Of a stretch of DNA of 64,000 nt, positions 32,349 through 41,374 are shown one piece after another. Every line of letters begins with the position of its first letter. The first letter of the stretch is position 1. The stretch spans positions 1-64,000 of the forward strand of contig CBHWDO010000012.1 in NCBI GenBank assembly GCA_966112615.1, read 5' to 3'. Made by a program: the position numbers and the translations under genes. Below the pieces are notes generated by a model, which searched no databases, was not told the DNA's origin, and worked only from the letters and a program-made list of their open reading frames with translations. Origin of the DNA: Flavitalea sp966112615. Lineage in GTDB: Bacteria > Bacteroidota > Bacteroidia > Chitinophagales > Chitinophagaceae.

Positions 32349-35300
32349 TTATTTATTAAATGGCTGATCTAAGGAATGCCAGCCTAATTTTCGATAAGAT
32401 TCAAATTGTGCTTCATCATAGAACTGGTCGGCTGTTGATTGGTGGGGGAAAAAAGCATTCTTCTTTTTATACTCACGAAGGTCAGTGGATTCATCACCTG
32501 TAAGACAGGCTTTTACATAAATTAAAATTCCTGAAGGTTGCATTTCCCCGCCGTATCTTATAGTACCATATATAACATGGACTTTTTTATCATGAAGAAT
32601 TTTATCCATGGGAATATTAATGACTGCTCCAAAATCAATATAGCAACGCCTGATGGCATTAGCCAGCCCCTCACATATCTCATTTGGATCCTCCTCTGCA
32701 TCACTTAATAAAATGTATTTGCATCTTCTGCGTATCAATTCATAAATACCCATGTTGTCAAAATGTCCACCATCAGAAAGACATACATATTCTGAATTGG
32801 TGTTTGATTTTCCAAGTAAATCCTGAATGAGATAGGCGATACCAAAATAAGGATCACTACTCCTCCATTTATCAAGCCTGGGATTCCCAATCCACCACCC
32901 AAGTCTGACATTAAATATGGTAAGCAGAAATGCAGTACCCGGAGATGAATGATAACCCATATTTGGATTGACGGCTGCACCTGAAATTGCCATGGCAGTC
33001 CCTAAGGTTGGTCCTTCTTCATAGGCATAACTTTCTGTAGGTCGGTACCCATAATCAAATGAATTATTTTTATTAAAGGCTGCAGACCTGGTAGGACTAA
33101 CATCAAACCCGCAAAATAGAGGACTGAAGATAAACGATTCAGCTTTTCTATCCTGACGATCCAGATCAGAAACCACCGAACAATTCAACGATGTATTGAT
33201 AAGAGGATAAGGTCCATAATATTTTTGCATTGGCCGGAACAATTTCAAATGATGGTCATCCAGGTCATCAAACCCTGTAAACGGGTTCGCAGACCTGCTT
33301 CTTTCAGGCCTTCTTCTAACTGCTCCAAGAAAAGCTCTTATCAATCTGTTACGATAAAAATAATGGAGTGAGAATTCGTTTACTCCAATCCTGCATCCAA
33401 GAAAAATTATGACTCCGCAAAGCAGCAACCAAACAAGGAATTCTTTCAAGAGGTTTGGTCCGCTAAACAAACTTTCTTTAACAGGGCCGGTAATTATCGA
33501 ACACAGGATAATGAATCCACCCATAAATAAATAGGGTGCAAACCGTATGAATATTTCCTTGACAGGAACTCCCTTAACAGGATTGGAAGAGGAAGAATTG
33601 TATGCCATCTTAACTGCAAGGCCCACTATGGTAATCCATGTGATGCCGGAAGGTATCAGGATCTCATTGTTAATATGGATGATCCATTTATGCAAAACAA
33701 AGACAGCAAGATTGATGATGATCCAGTTCAACGACAATCGATGAAAAATACCTCCCATTTTACCCCACCACTCCCGTCTTCCATCTGGAAAATAATTGCC
33801 CATAACAGCCATCCTGCTTACAATTACAATGGCATAAATTTCAAGGATAGCCGGAGGTCCGAAAATGAACCAGAAGTAACAATTCAGCAATTGATAAATT
33901 GTTTCGTAGTGCTCATATAAATAGATAACAAGTGCCAACAACGCATGTCCTATTAAAGCGGCTATAATCGATGAAATGAATAATAATACAAATCCCTTTA
34001 AACGTAAGGATGCGGAATTCCAATGTTCATAATATTTTCCAATCATCGCAGTGAAAAACAAACAACAAAAGCCAGCAATTCCTATAATCCTGGTTGATTG
34101 AAATATATCCCAGTATGATTGACGATCATCCTCCACAATAGTGATCATTAATGAAATAACCATTGCGCTTAGGAAGCAGTAGGAAAGGAAAATAGAAGTA
34201 AAGAATTTGCTCCTTCCAAAATTTAAAAAGTACAGGGCTGAGCTGTTTTGATTAAACATATGCATTCCTATCCCAGCTACAATGCTGGCAGGGATCTGTA
34301 GCAACACTGAAGTCCAAATCACCTGTGATAAACCAGCGTGGATCTCGAGATACTCAGACCATTGTTCCCAACTTTTATTGAATAAAAAAAGAAATACCAG
34401 GCCAATAGATGCCAGTAGAATCAGGATTATAAGGTTGATGATCGTATTTCTTAACCAGGTCATTCCCATTGTCCAGGCATCAGCAGACATAATGGAAACA
34501 TTTGGAGTAAGGTAGTTGCTATACATCCGAAGCCAGCGTACGGGCCTGACTTCTTCACCCATTGGATCGGCGGATTTAGTTATATTAAGTCTTTTCGTTA
34601 CTTTATCAACTGACCCCGACTCTTTGATCCAGGAAATAAACCACGAACCGATGTATCCACCACCTGATACAGTTGACAGGTAATCTACGTATCTCAGAAT
34701 ATCATATTCTGCAAGTTTTTGAAGTACTCCCAGGTTAAAGGTAGCCGAACGGATTCCTCCCCCGGAAAAGGCGACTCCAAAAAGATTCATGGATGCTGAT
34801 TTTTCATAAGGAGATTCGAACTGGCCCATTTTACCATTAGTAACATCATTTTTTATGGTAGATATAAGGTTATTGAACGACTGGCTATTACCCTGAAGAC
34901 TCATTACATTATTGCTGTGAACTCTTTTCCCGGGCTCTTCTTTTTGAATTGTTTTTACCCGAATCATTCGGCTCTCACTAATATCTTTCAATTCATCTTC
35001 AAAAAAAGATTCAAATGGAATAGCATTACTATTGGAAATCAAACCAGGTACCCATGAACTCCTATTAACAAGCATTTCTTTTGCAATTTCAGATCGCATT
35101 TTATTATGGATAGTGCTCTTCCACCATCTTTCATTAAACTTCTTATCTACTTTATTCAGCATATTATCCTCACTCAGTATATTCCAAACCTGGATAACTC
35201 TTTGCTTCCTCAATGACAATTTATTAGCGCCAAGACAATAGATGATCTGAACAGGCATATAAAATAATGCATCGCATAACGGAAGGCAACTGGAAGAATT

Positions 35301-35696
35301 ATGATATAATTCACGGCTGATCAATAACCTCCAGTAGTTAGGAGCATAATTAAGGCTGGAAGATTCGTAGGGAAATTTTTCAAAAAGTATATCCCGATTA
35401 GAAGAAATATTCTTTTCCAGCCAATTCATTAAAGAACTGGATATACTGGTAAATAGGGATTGAAATGTATTAGAATATATTTGAGGTTGTGTAGCGAATA
35501 CCAGGTCTTTTAACCTTGTTTCAAGTACCGAATCCAACTCATACTGATGTTTAATAATGCGATAAGCGTCCCACAATTCAATATGCTCCTCATTAAGTTT
35601 ACCGGAATCTTCCAACCCAAGGTGATACTTCACATAATCCTGGATAAAACTTATATAAGATACTGCATGAGCAGTAAGGTCTAATACCAAGTCCAT
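32349..35696 (-). CDS. Giant membrane-embedded patatin-like phospholipase
   Basis: A 1115-residue protein. A helical N-terminal region (1-300) has no recognised fold. The patatin elements are the oxyanion GGG at 312-314 (SGGGIRSA), the nucleophile S344 (STVSGGGYIG) and the catalytic D975 (CLSDGGHFDNMG). Between S344 and D975 lies about 630 residues, with roughly nine hydrophobic membrane segments between about 415 and 770. Ordinary bacterial patatins have their serine and aspartate within about 200 residues. It probably hydrolyses acyl chains of membrane lipids. It follows the gene at 35708 by 11 bp on the same strand, so they form an operon. Confidence 0.85.
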   Translation of the reverse strand: MDLVLDLTAHAVSYISFIQDYVKYHLGLEDSGKLNEEHIELWDAYRIIKHQYELDSVLETRLKDLVFATQPQIYSNTFQSLFTSISSSLMNWLEKNISSNRDILFEKFPYESSSLNYAPNYWRLLISRELYHNSSSCLPLCDALFYMPVQIIYCLGANKLSLRKQRVIQVWNILSEDNMLNKVDKKFNERWWKSTIHNKMRSEIAKEMLVNRSSWVPGLISNSNAIPFESFFEDELKDISESRMIRVKTIQKEEPGKRVHSNNVMSLQGNSQSFNNLISTIKNDVTNGKMGQFESPYEKSASMNLFGVAFSGGGIRSATFNLGVLQKLAEYDILRYVDYLSTVSGGGYIGSWFISWIKESGSVDKVTKRLNITKSADPMGEEVRPVRWLRMYSNYLTPNVSIMSADAWTMGMTWLRNTIINLIILILLASIGLVFLFLFNKSWEQWSEYLEIHAGLSQVIWTSVLLQIPASIVAGIGMHMFNQNSSALYFLNFGRSKFFTSIFLSYCFLSAMVISLMITIVEDDRQSYWDIFQSTRIIGIAGFCCLFFTAMIGKYYEHWNSASLRLKGFVLLFISSIIAALIGHALLALVIYLYEHYETIYQLLNCYFWFIFGPPAILEIYAIVIVSRMAVMGNYFPDGRREWWGKMGGIFHRLSLNWIIINLAVFVLHKWIIHINNEILIPSGITWITIVGLAVKMAYNSSSSNPVKGVPVKEIFIRFAPYLFMGGFIILCSIITGPVKESLFSGPNLLKEFLVWLLLCGVIIFLGCRIGVNEFSLHYFYRNRLIRAFLGAVRRRPERSRSANPFTGFDDLDDHHLKLFRPMQKYYGPYPLINTSLNCSVVSDLDRQDRKAESFIFSPLFCGFDVSPTRSAAFNKNNSFDYGYRPTESYAYEEGPTLGTAMAISGAAVNPNMGYHSSPGTAFLLTIFNVRLGWWIGNPRLDKWRSSDPYFGIAYLIQDLLGKSNTNSEYVCLSDGGHFDNMGIYELIRRRCKYILLSDAEEDPNEICEGLANAIRRCYIDFGAVINIPMDKILHDKKVHVIYGTIRYGGEMQPSGILIYVKACLTGDESTDLREYKKKNAFFPHQSTADQFYDEAQFESYRKLGWHSLDQPFNK

Positions 35697-35707
35697 AATT
35701 ATGATGT

Positions 35708-37051
35708 TTATCTTTTATTGAATTCAATGAACTTCGTGAGATCAAATTTTTTAGACAGTGCAAGAGATACATATGGTCTATTGTCTTTTTTAAGTAGTCC
35801 TCTGACTTCTCCCGTAAAGGCAATTCCATAGTTTTCTTCGTTTAAACGGAATTGAATTACATAAAACGGGGACCATTTTCTAATGGGAAGTTCATACTTT
35901 AAAGGATTGAGATCGTATACAGACTTAGCACGTAAATATTGCTCGGTAGGTTGTGAAGTAATTCCTGCAACAGTATTGATAAATAAATGAACAATATTAC
36001 CATTAACTGTTTCCTTGAAGAAAATAGGTAATCCAGCACCAAAGTAATGTGACCGAATATCAGTCTCTCTTTTTACAGTTTTATTGAAATATTGATCATT
36101 CCCTAAAACATCGTTAATAGGCAAGGTATCTGTTCTTAGAATGGAAATGTTTTCAAAATCCAGTTCTTCATTGACTCTTTGCCATTGCAATTCCGCCCAT
36201 CCTGAAACAAATACATGTAATCCATCCTGGTTTGCAGACCGTCCGGTAATTCGGAATTGAGGAGAAAAAAACAATCCAACATTTCTAACAGTTATTCTTT
36301 TTATTCGAGACCCAATCGCTTTATACACTTTTAAAAATTCCTGGTCAGGAATAACTGATGTGGTGTCATAGTATGTTCTTAGCGCCAATGGTTCTTCAAC
36401 CTGATCTGTCAAAGTTTTTGATTCAAAAACACCAGCAAATACACCCAATCGATTGGAACCTGAATTACTTTTTATTTTTTCGATATCCCGCTTATAAAAG
36501 AAAACTCCTGAGAAAAAATTATTTGGTTGTAGCCCATCTACAAGATCAAAGTTAGAACCCACTTCAATCCAAAACGATTTATTACGGTCGTACGCTCCAA
36601 TGGTAGTGACCCGAATTTCAATGTTTCCATCTTTCTCTACTGTATAATTAGAATCATCCGGCTGCTTCAAGGATAGATAAATAATTTCATCAAACCCAAA
36701 TGAATCAACAGACTTGTACTCAATATTAACAGGAATTTCCACGGTAATTTCCATTCCATCAGCAGGCCATTGATTTCCGTTCAATATTATTCTATCCATT
36801 GTTAATTTAAGACCAATAGCAGAGGGCCGGGGCATTTCCAGAACAGGCTGAAGAATAATATCCTGAGCTGGTTTTGCACCACTAAGCTTTAATGTTAGCT
36901 TTACCTGTTCTTTGGATTGTATGGAAAGGCTATTAAGAGAGGGCCTGATTAAATGTCGATCGTTAACAATGCTAATTTTTTGTCCTTCTGCGAACTTAAA
37001 GATCAATAAAAATAAAATGGTCATTTTGACCTGAGTTACAATATGCTTCAT
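35708..37051 (-). CDS. Secreted protein of unknown function, patatin operon partner
   Basis: A 447-residue protein with a signal peptide (MKHIVTQVKMTILFLLIFKFAEGQ). The N-terminal part (about 25-170) is a beta-sandwich-like region. The C-terminal part has paired strands (FWIEVGSNFDLVDG, VQFRLNEENYGIAFTGEVRG, YVSLALSKKFDLTKFIEF) with an aromatic last residue, which suggests an outer-membrane beta-barrel. I recognise no family. It lies 11 bp upstream of the patatin gene and is probably co-transcribed. The ATG at 37049-37051 is preferred because the upstream frame to 37126 precedes the signal peptide. Confidence 0.7.
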   Translation of the reverse strand: MKHIVTQVKMTILFLLIFKFAEGQKISIVNDRHLIRPSLNSLSIQSKEQVKLTLKLSGAKPAQDIILQPVLEMPRPSAIGLKLTMDRIILNGNQWPADGMEITVEIPVNIEYKSVDSFGFDEIIYLSLKQPDDSNYTVEKDGNIEIRVTTIGAYDRNKSFWIEVGSNFDLVDGLQPNNFFSGVFFYKRDIEKIKSNSGSNRLGVFAGVFESKTLTDQVEEPLALRTYYDTTSVIPDQEFLKVYKAIGSRIKRITVRNVGLFFSPQFRITGRSANQDGLHVFVSGWAELQWQRVNEELDFENISILRTDTLPINDVLGNDQYFNKTVKRETDIRSHYFGAGLPIFFKETVNGNIVHLFINTVAGITSQPTEQYLRAKSVYDLNPLKYELPIRKWSPFYVIQFRLNEENYGIAFTGEVRGLLKKDNRPYVSLALSKKFDLTKFIEFNKR

Positions 37052-37253
37052 AAAAGTTGGTTTGCGCCTACTCTGAAATGGTTTTCGGCATTCCCCATAA
37101 CTGTAAATTTTCAGTTTTGAAAGCAACGGGTAAAGAGGAAAAGGAAGGATTCAAAAAGGGTGTTTTTCCTGTTTTTGATGAGGTTTATCCTGAAAGCGAC
37201 GTGAACTATTGCAAAAGAATACCAGGATAAATAGTTTAGGGGAAAACCATTTT

Positions 37254-38093
37254 ATGAAGAAGTCATTTTCAGTAATTTTTATTCTGCTACAATTTGTTTT
37301 CCCGGGAAATGGACAAAATCTGCAACAAGATCTTGAGTCAATTTTAAAGCATTCATGCCTACATTATGTAGAACCTACAGACAGGGAGAAATACCTTAAA
37401 AATTATAATAACCTTTACCGTACAATTGACTCTTCCGTTCACACCAGCCATATAGATTTTCCTGTGAGTTATATTAAATTCATGGCGAAGTTTTATGAAG
37501 ACAATCAAGATTACGATGGACTAAGAATAAACATGGGTAATTTCTATCGTAATCCCCATGATCAGGATAAAAAACAGATCATGTTGATGTTTTCACCTAC
37601 AAGAGATAAGATTGCAGATTCTACAGCATTCAAACATTACAGAAAACAAAAACTAAATAAACAGGAGTTTAGAAAAATTGATATAAATCCATTGTATGAA
37701 GGAAATAAGAAAAAGAACAGGCATTTCATAACACATGGTGCGTACAAGTTTAATAAATATAAAAAAGCATATAGAAAAAACTATCTCAATTCATGTCTCT
37801 ATACAACTTCAATGTTTATTTGTAAGGATAATATTTTTCTACTAAACAAATTGTTCCTGGACAAACCCGAATATGATAAAATAAGATTTGAATTCATTTC
37901 TTATAACGAAATTAAGGTTGATAGTCAATGCAGTCCATATCAGATATCCTTATTACTTACTCCTGTAAAAAACGGAAATCCAGATCCTGCAGTTTTAAAA
38001 ACATATGTATCAGATGCATCAAAAAATAAGGTGCAGGATATCAGCATTTTAAGTATCAACCATGGAGAATTATGTCCTTTTAAATGTAATTGA
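37254..38093 (+). CDS. Secreted protein of unknown function, first gene of a sensory operon
   Basis: A 279-residue protein with a signal peptide (MKKSFSVIFILLQFVFPGNGQ). The mature part is rich in Lys, Asn and Tyr (KKNRHFITHGAYKFNKYKKAYRKNYLNS) and has no domain that I recognise. It sits 3 bp before a membrane protein, followed by a kinase and a regulator, so it could be the extracytoplasmic input for that kinase. The ATG at 37254 begins the signal peptide and is preferred to the upstream start at 37209. It is divergent from the patatin operon. Confidence 0.7.
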   Translation: MKKSFSVIFILLQFVFPGNGQNLQQDLESILKHSCLHYVEPTDREKYLKNYNNLYRTIDSSVHTSHIDFPVSYIKFMAKFYEDNQDYDGLRINMGNFYRNPHDQDKKQIMLMFSPTRDKIADSTAFKHYRKQKLNKQEFRKIDINPLYEGNKKKNRHFITHGAYKFNKYKKAYRKNYLNSCLYTTSMFICKDNIFLLNKLFLDKPEYDKIRFEFISYNEIKVDSQCSPYQISLLLTPVKNGNPDPAVLKTYVSDASKNKVQDISILSINHGELCPFKCN

Positions 38094-38096
38094 CAC

Positions 38097-38744
38097 ATGA
38101 TTCAGCTAACACCTACATTAATTATAGAATTTGCAGCATTAATATTTGCATGGAGCAATTATGGGCGATTAAAAAAGGGTCGATTAAGAACACTACCATA
38201 TTTTTTATTATTTATATGCATGGTAGAGGTCACAGGAAATATCATAAAAAATTCTAATTCTCAAAATGCCCTATTGTATAATATCAGTACGCCAATAGAA
38301 TATTCATTTTACCAATTGCTTTTTTTCCTTCATTTAAATAATAAATTTTTTCCCAGAATTTTTATTTTATTTCTGTGGTTGATTAGTGTTGTAAATTTTT
38401 TTCTTCAACCAGCACATGATGTTCATTTTTATGTTCTATGGGTTGGCAGTATTGAAGTAATATTTTTGTGCTGCTATTATATATATGAACAATTTATTGA
38501 TGAAGAAAGCGATAAAGTATTGTACAAAAATTATTTCTTCTGGATAGTAGCAGGATTACTTCTTTTCAATTTAGGGGAGGCAATTTTCTTTGGATTTTAT
38601 AAATTCATGGACAATGGTCAAAGGGAGATATTTGGTCCTTTGTTTTCTGCTATAAACAATAACCTGCTACTGGTACTTTATTTCTGTTTTATCATTAGTA
38701 TCCTTACGTATTCCAAATTCAACAAGCCGGTTTATGCCCAATGA
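38097..38744 (+). CDS. Integral membrane protein of a sensory operon
   Basis: A 215-residue polytopic protein with about six or seven membrane segments (LIIEFAALIFAWSNYG, FLLFICMVEVTGNII, FYQLLFFLHL, FFPRIFILFLWLISVVNFFL, FYVLWVGSIEVIFLCCYYI, YFFWIVAGLLLFNLGEAIFFGF and a last segment near LLLVLYFCFIISILTY). It has no large soluble domain. Its end overlaps the histidine kinase start by 11 bp. It may provide the membrane sensor that the kinase, with only one membrane segment, lacks. No family is recognised. Confidence 0.75.
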   Translation: MIQLTPTLIIEFAALIFAWSNYGRLKKGRLRTLPYFLLFICMVEVTGNIIKNSNSQNALLYNISTPIEYSFYQLLFFLHLNNKFFPRIFILFLWLISVVNFFLQPAHDVHFYVLWVGSIEVIFLCCYYIYEQFIDEESDKVLYKNYFFWIVAGLLLFNLGEAIFFGFYKFMDNGQREIFGPLFSAINNNLLLVLYFCFIISILTYSKFNKPVYAQ

Positions 38745-39504
38745 ACTAAAGCTTTATATTATTCTGTTTGTCATTGCATTCCTTCTGCTGGGGTTATTCA
38801 TTTTATCCTTATCTATTCTTCATTCAAAAAAAGCATTATCACACAAAAAAGAAAGAGAACTTTTGCAACAACAATATGAATCTCTTTTACTCCAAAGCCA
38901 GATAGAGATCCAGGAGCAAACCATGCAACAGATCAGCCGTGAGCTTCATGATAATTTGGGACAGATAGCAAGCCTGGTTAAAATCCATCTTAATACCATA
39001 GAACCCAGTAATCCCAAGCAGGTTGAATATAAAGTATCAGAAGCGAAAGGTCTTTTAATTAGCCTTATACAGGATCTAAAAAATTTATCCCGTGCTTTAA
39101 ATGGACATCATCTTCATCAATACGGATTTGAATCGGCCTTGAGGGAAGAAATTGAAAAAATCAACAAAACAGGTGTATTTAATGCTGTTTTTAAAAGCTC
39201 AGGAGAATCTAACGATATTGAAAAAGATAAGGCCATCATACTTTTCAGAATGGTCCAGGAAATCCTGAATAATACAATAAAGCATAGCATGGCGGAAAAT
39301 ATTGTTCTTTCCTTTTCATCCAATAAAAATTTTATTACATTAGATATAAGTGACGATGGTATTGGATTTGACAAGATTTTGGTTAAGGGGAATGGGTCGG
39401 GCTTAAATAATCTTTATAGCAGGGCCGAACAAATAAATGCAGTCCTTACCATTGATTCACACCCTGGAAACGGAACAGCAATATGCATCAAACTACCACT
39501 TTAA
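38734..39504 (+). CDS. Small histidine kinase (HisKA_3)
   Basis: A 256-residue kinase with a single N-terminal membrane segment (about 8-29). A coiled coil leads to the HisKA_3 box with H72 (QISRELHDNLGQIASLVK), then a HATPase_c domain with the N box EILNNTIKHS, G1 DDGIGFD and G2 GSGLNNLYSR. There is no periplasmic sensor domain. It overlaps the membrane protein gene by 11 bp and precedes its response regulator by 6 bp, so all belong to one operon. Confidence 0.92.
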   Translation: MPNELKLYIILFVIAFLLLGLFILSLSILHSKKALSHKKERELLQQQYESLLLQSQIEIQEQTMQQISRELHDNLGQIASLVKIHLNTIEPSNPKQVEYKVSEAKGLLISLIQDLKNLSRALNGHHLHQYGFESALREEIEKINKTGVFNAVFKSSGESNDIEKDKAIILFRMVQEILNNTIKHSMAENIVLSFSSNKNFITLDISDDGIGFDKILVKGNGSGLNNLYSRAEQINAVLTIDSHPGNGTAICIKLPL

Positions 39505-39510
39505 CTGCCT

Positions 39511-40179
39511 ATGCCAGCGCCGGGGAAAACAATCAAACTTGCTTTGGTTGATGATCATAAATTATTTCGAAAAGGAATGATCAGCCTTATTAATTCCGTT
39601 GGAAATGAATTTGAAATTTTATTTGAAGTAGATAATGGCATCCAACTAAAAAATATTCTTTCAAAAGATAATTCTCCCGATATTATTTTGATGGATGTGA
39701 ATATGCCATTCATGAATGGTGTTGAGTGTGTTGAATGGTTAAGCCAGAACCATCCTCTTGTAAAAGTGCTCATTGTCAGTATGATTGAAAAAGAAGAAAC
39801 AATTGTTCAAATGCTGAAATTGGGTGTCAAAGGGTATATTAGCAAGGATGTTGAACCTCATGAACTGGCAGAGGCGCTTCACTCCATTGTAAATAAAGGA
39901 TATTATTTTACAGACTTTATCACCGGAAAACTGGTTCACTCTCTTCAACTTGAGAATCAAAATGGCAAGTCAAATGGTTCAGTACCATTTACAGACAGGG
40001 AATTAAGTTTTCTGAAACTGGCCTGCACAGAAATGACTTACAACGAAATTGCCAGTTCTATGTATTTAAGTCCTAAAACCATAGACGGTTATCGTGATGC
40101 CTTATTTGAAAAATTAAAGGTCAAAAGCAGAATAGGTCTGGTACTTTATGCAATTAAAAATGGAATAGTTCAAGTTTGA
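39511..40179 (+). CDS. NarL/LuxR-type response regulator
   Basis: A 222-residue regulator. The receiver has DD at 14-15 and the phospho-acceptor D62 (IILMDVNMP). The LuxR-type HTH follows (about 150-215) with FTDRELSFLKLACTEMTYNEIASSMYLSPKTIDGYRDALFEKL. It is the cognate partner of the kinase 6 bp upstream. A likely target is the divergent patatin operon, which shares the 200-bp intergenic region at 37052-37253 with the start of this operon, but no binding site could be confirmed. Confidence 0.93.
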   Translation: MPAPGKTIKLALVDDHKLFRKGMISLINSVGNEFEILFEVDNGIQLKNILSKDNSPDIILMDVNMPFMNGVECVEWLSQNHPLVKVLIVSMIEKEETIVQMLKLGVKGYISKDVEPHELAEALHSIVNKGYYFTDFITGKLVHSLQLENQNGKSNGSVPFTDRELSFLKLACTEMTYNEIASSMYLSPKTIDGYRDALFEKLKVKSRIGLVLYAIKNGIVQV

Positions 40180-40275
40180 TTTGAATTACCACTCCAACCA
40201 CCCAAACCCTCATTTCAATTACCTTTCATCACACTTTCACTTTCCTCATCGTACTATTTCTGCTAAAATCGCAGG

Positions 40276-40509
40276 ATGAGAACTAGAATCATAGGCAACA
40301 TCGCACTTGCCTGTTCACCTACATTGGTCTTTGGTAGCTGGTTTCCAATCTCAATGCTGATGATGACACTTGGTGGCCGACAACCCATCGTATTTTACAG
40401 CATGGAAATATTCAACATGATCGGTTTTGCTTTAATGGCATTACTTGTACGGAGCATTCCTGATTCATTATTGATGAGCAGGACTGTCTTTGTAAGATCC
40501 AATAATTAA
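40276..40509 (+). CDS. Small membrane protein of unknown function
   Basis: A 77-residue hydrophobic protein with two predicted membrane segments (about IIGNIALACSPTLVFGSWF and MEIFNMIGFALMALLVRSI). No family is recognised. It lies between the response regulator and the convergent ROK gene, with 5 bp before the ROK stop codon. Coding status is moderate, supported mainly by length, hydrophobic pattern and lack of a better reading. Confidence 0.5.
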   Translation: MRTRIIGNIALACSPTLVFGSWFPISMLMMTLGGRQPIVFYSMEIFNMIGFALMALLVRSIPDSLLMSRTVFVRSNN

Positions 40510-40514
40510 TAAGA

Positions 40515-41369
40515 TCAATTCTCCCACAAAGCTGCAGCTCCCACCAGTGCTGCACTTTCACCGATCTCGGCGATCTTTACAGGAATGGAAAACCCATTCT
40601 TTTCTAATGTTTCATTGAGCGATGGATTAAAGTAATTATGCGCCTTTGCAATATTTCCACCAAGCACGATCAGTTCGGCCGGATATTGTTTCAAAGTATT
40701 TGATAAGAATTCACCAAGATCTTCACCAAATACGGCGAACACAGGCATTGCACATTGTGTGTATTTGGTCATTTGTCGAACATTCGCAAATCGTACTCGA
40801 CATAATTCTCTTGCCGTCGCCAACAGCCTTTTTGCATTGAGATATTCTTCTGCAATTCCATCCTTAAAAGGTGAATGCCAGAGATCGGCATCGATGGTTT
40901 CACCATTATTGTAATAAGCAGAACCTAATCCTGTTCCTAATGTCAATCCAAGCACTTTATTATAACCTCTTGCAGCACCAATAAATGATTCACCAAATAA
41001 AAATCCTGCGGCATCATTGATCATCCTGATATCTTCTGCATGCAGATCCAGTGATGATGATAACAGGTCTTTCAAATTAGCACCGTACAGGTGCTCAAAT
41101 TTATTCTGTCCTTTGATATAACAAATTCCTTCTTCATAATCCACCGGACCTGGCATTGCAAGCCCAATCTTTCCTGGCTGCAGATCTGCTCTCTTAAAGC
41201 TTTCACGGATCACAGAACTCCACTCTTCTACAATGGTTTCGGTACTTGCACCACCATCAACATCTTTTCTTACCAGGGTTCCTTCGATAATTTTTCTCTC
41301 AGATACATCAATCAATGAAGCTGTTATATGCGATCCACCAATATCTGCTCCCAACACTATATTCGACAT
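40515..41369 (-). CDS. ROK-family sugar kinase, last gene of the GH92 PUL
   Basis: A 284-residue ROK protein. The ATP-binding phosphate loop is GADIGGSHITASL (about 7-19) and the second ATP motif TLGTGLGSAY. The catalytic Asp is in MINDAAGF. The usual ROK zinc motif CxCGxxGCxE and the EIGH segment are absent: the region reads DADLWHSPFKDGIAEEYL. This suggests a diverged kinase or a sugar-sensing variant. In this operon it would phosphorylate a hexose released by the GH92 mannosidases, such as mannose or glucose. It is 5 bp after the LacI gene. Confidence 0.85.
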   Translation of the reverse strand: MSNIVLGADIGGSHITASLIDVSERKIIEGTLVRKDVDGGASTETIVEEWSSVIRESFKRADLQPGKIGLAMPGPVDYEEGICYIKGQNKFEHLYGANLKDLLSSSLDLHAEDIRMINDAAGFLFGESFIGAARGYNKVLGLTLGTGLGSAYYNNGETIDADLWHSPFKDGIAEEYLNAKRLLATARELCRVRFANVRQMTKYTQCAMPVFAVFGEDLGEFLSNTLKQYPAELIVLGGNIAKAHNYFNPSLNETLEKNGFSIPVKIAEIGESAALVGAAALWEN

Positions 41370-41374
41370 GATTC

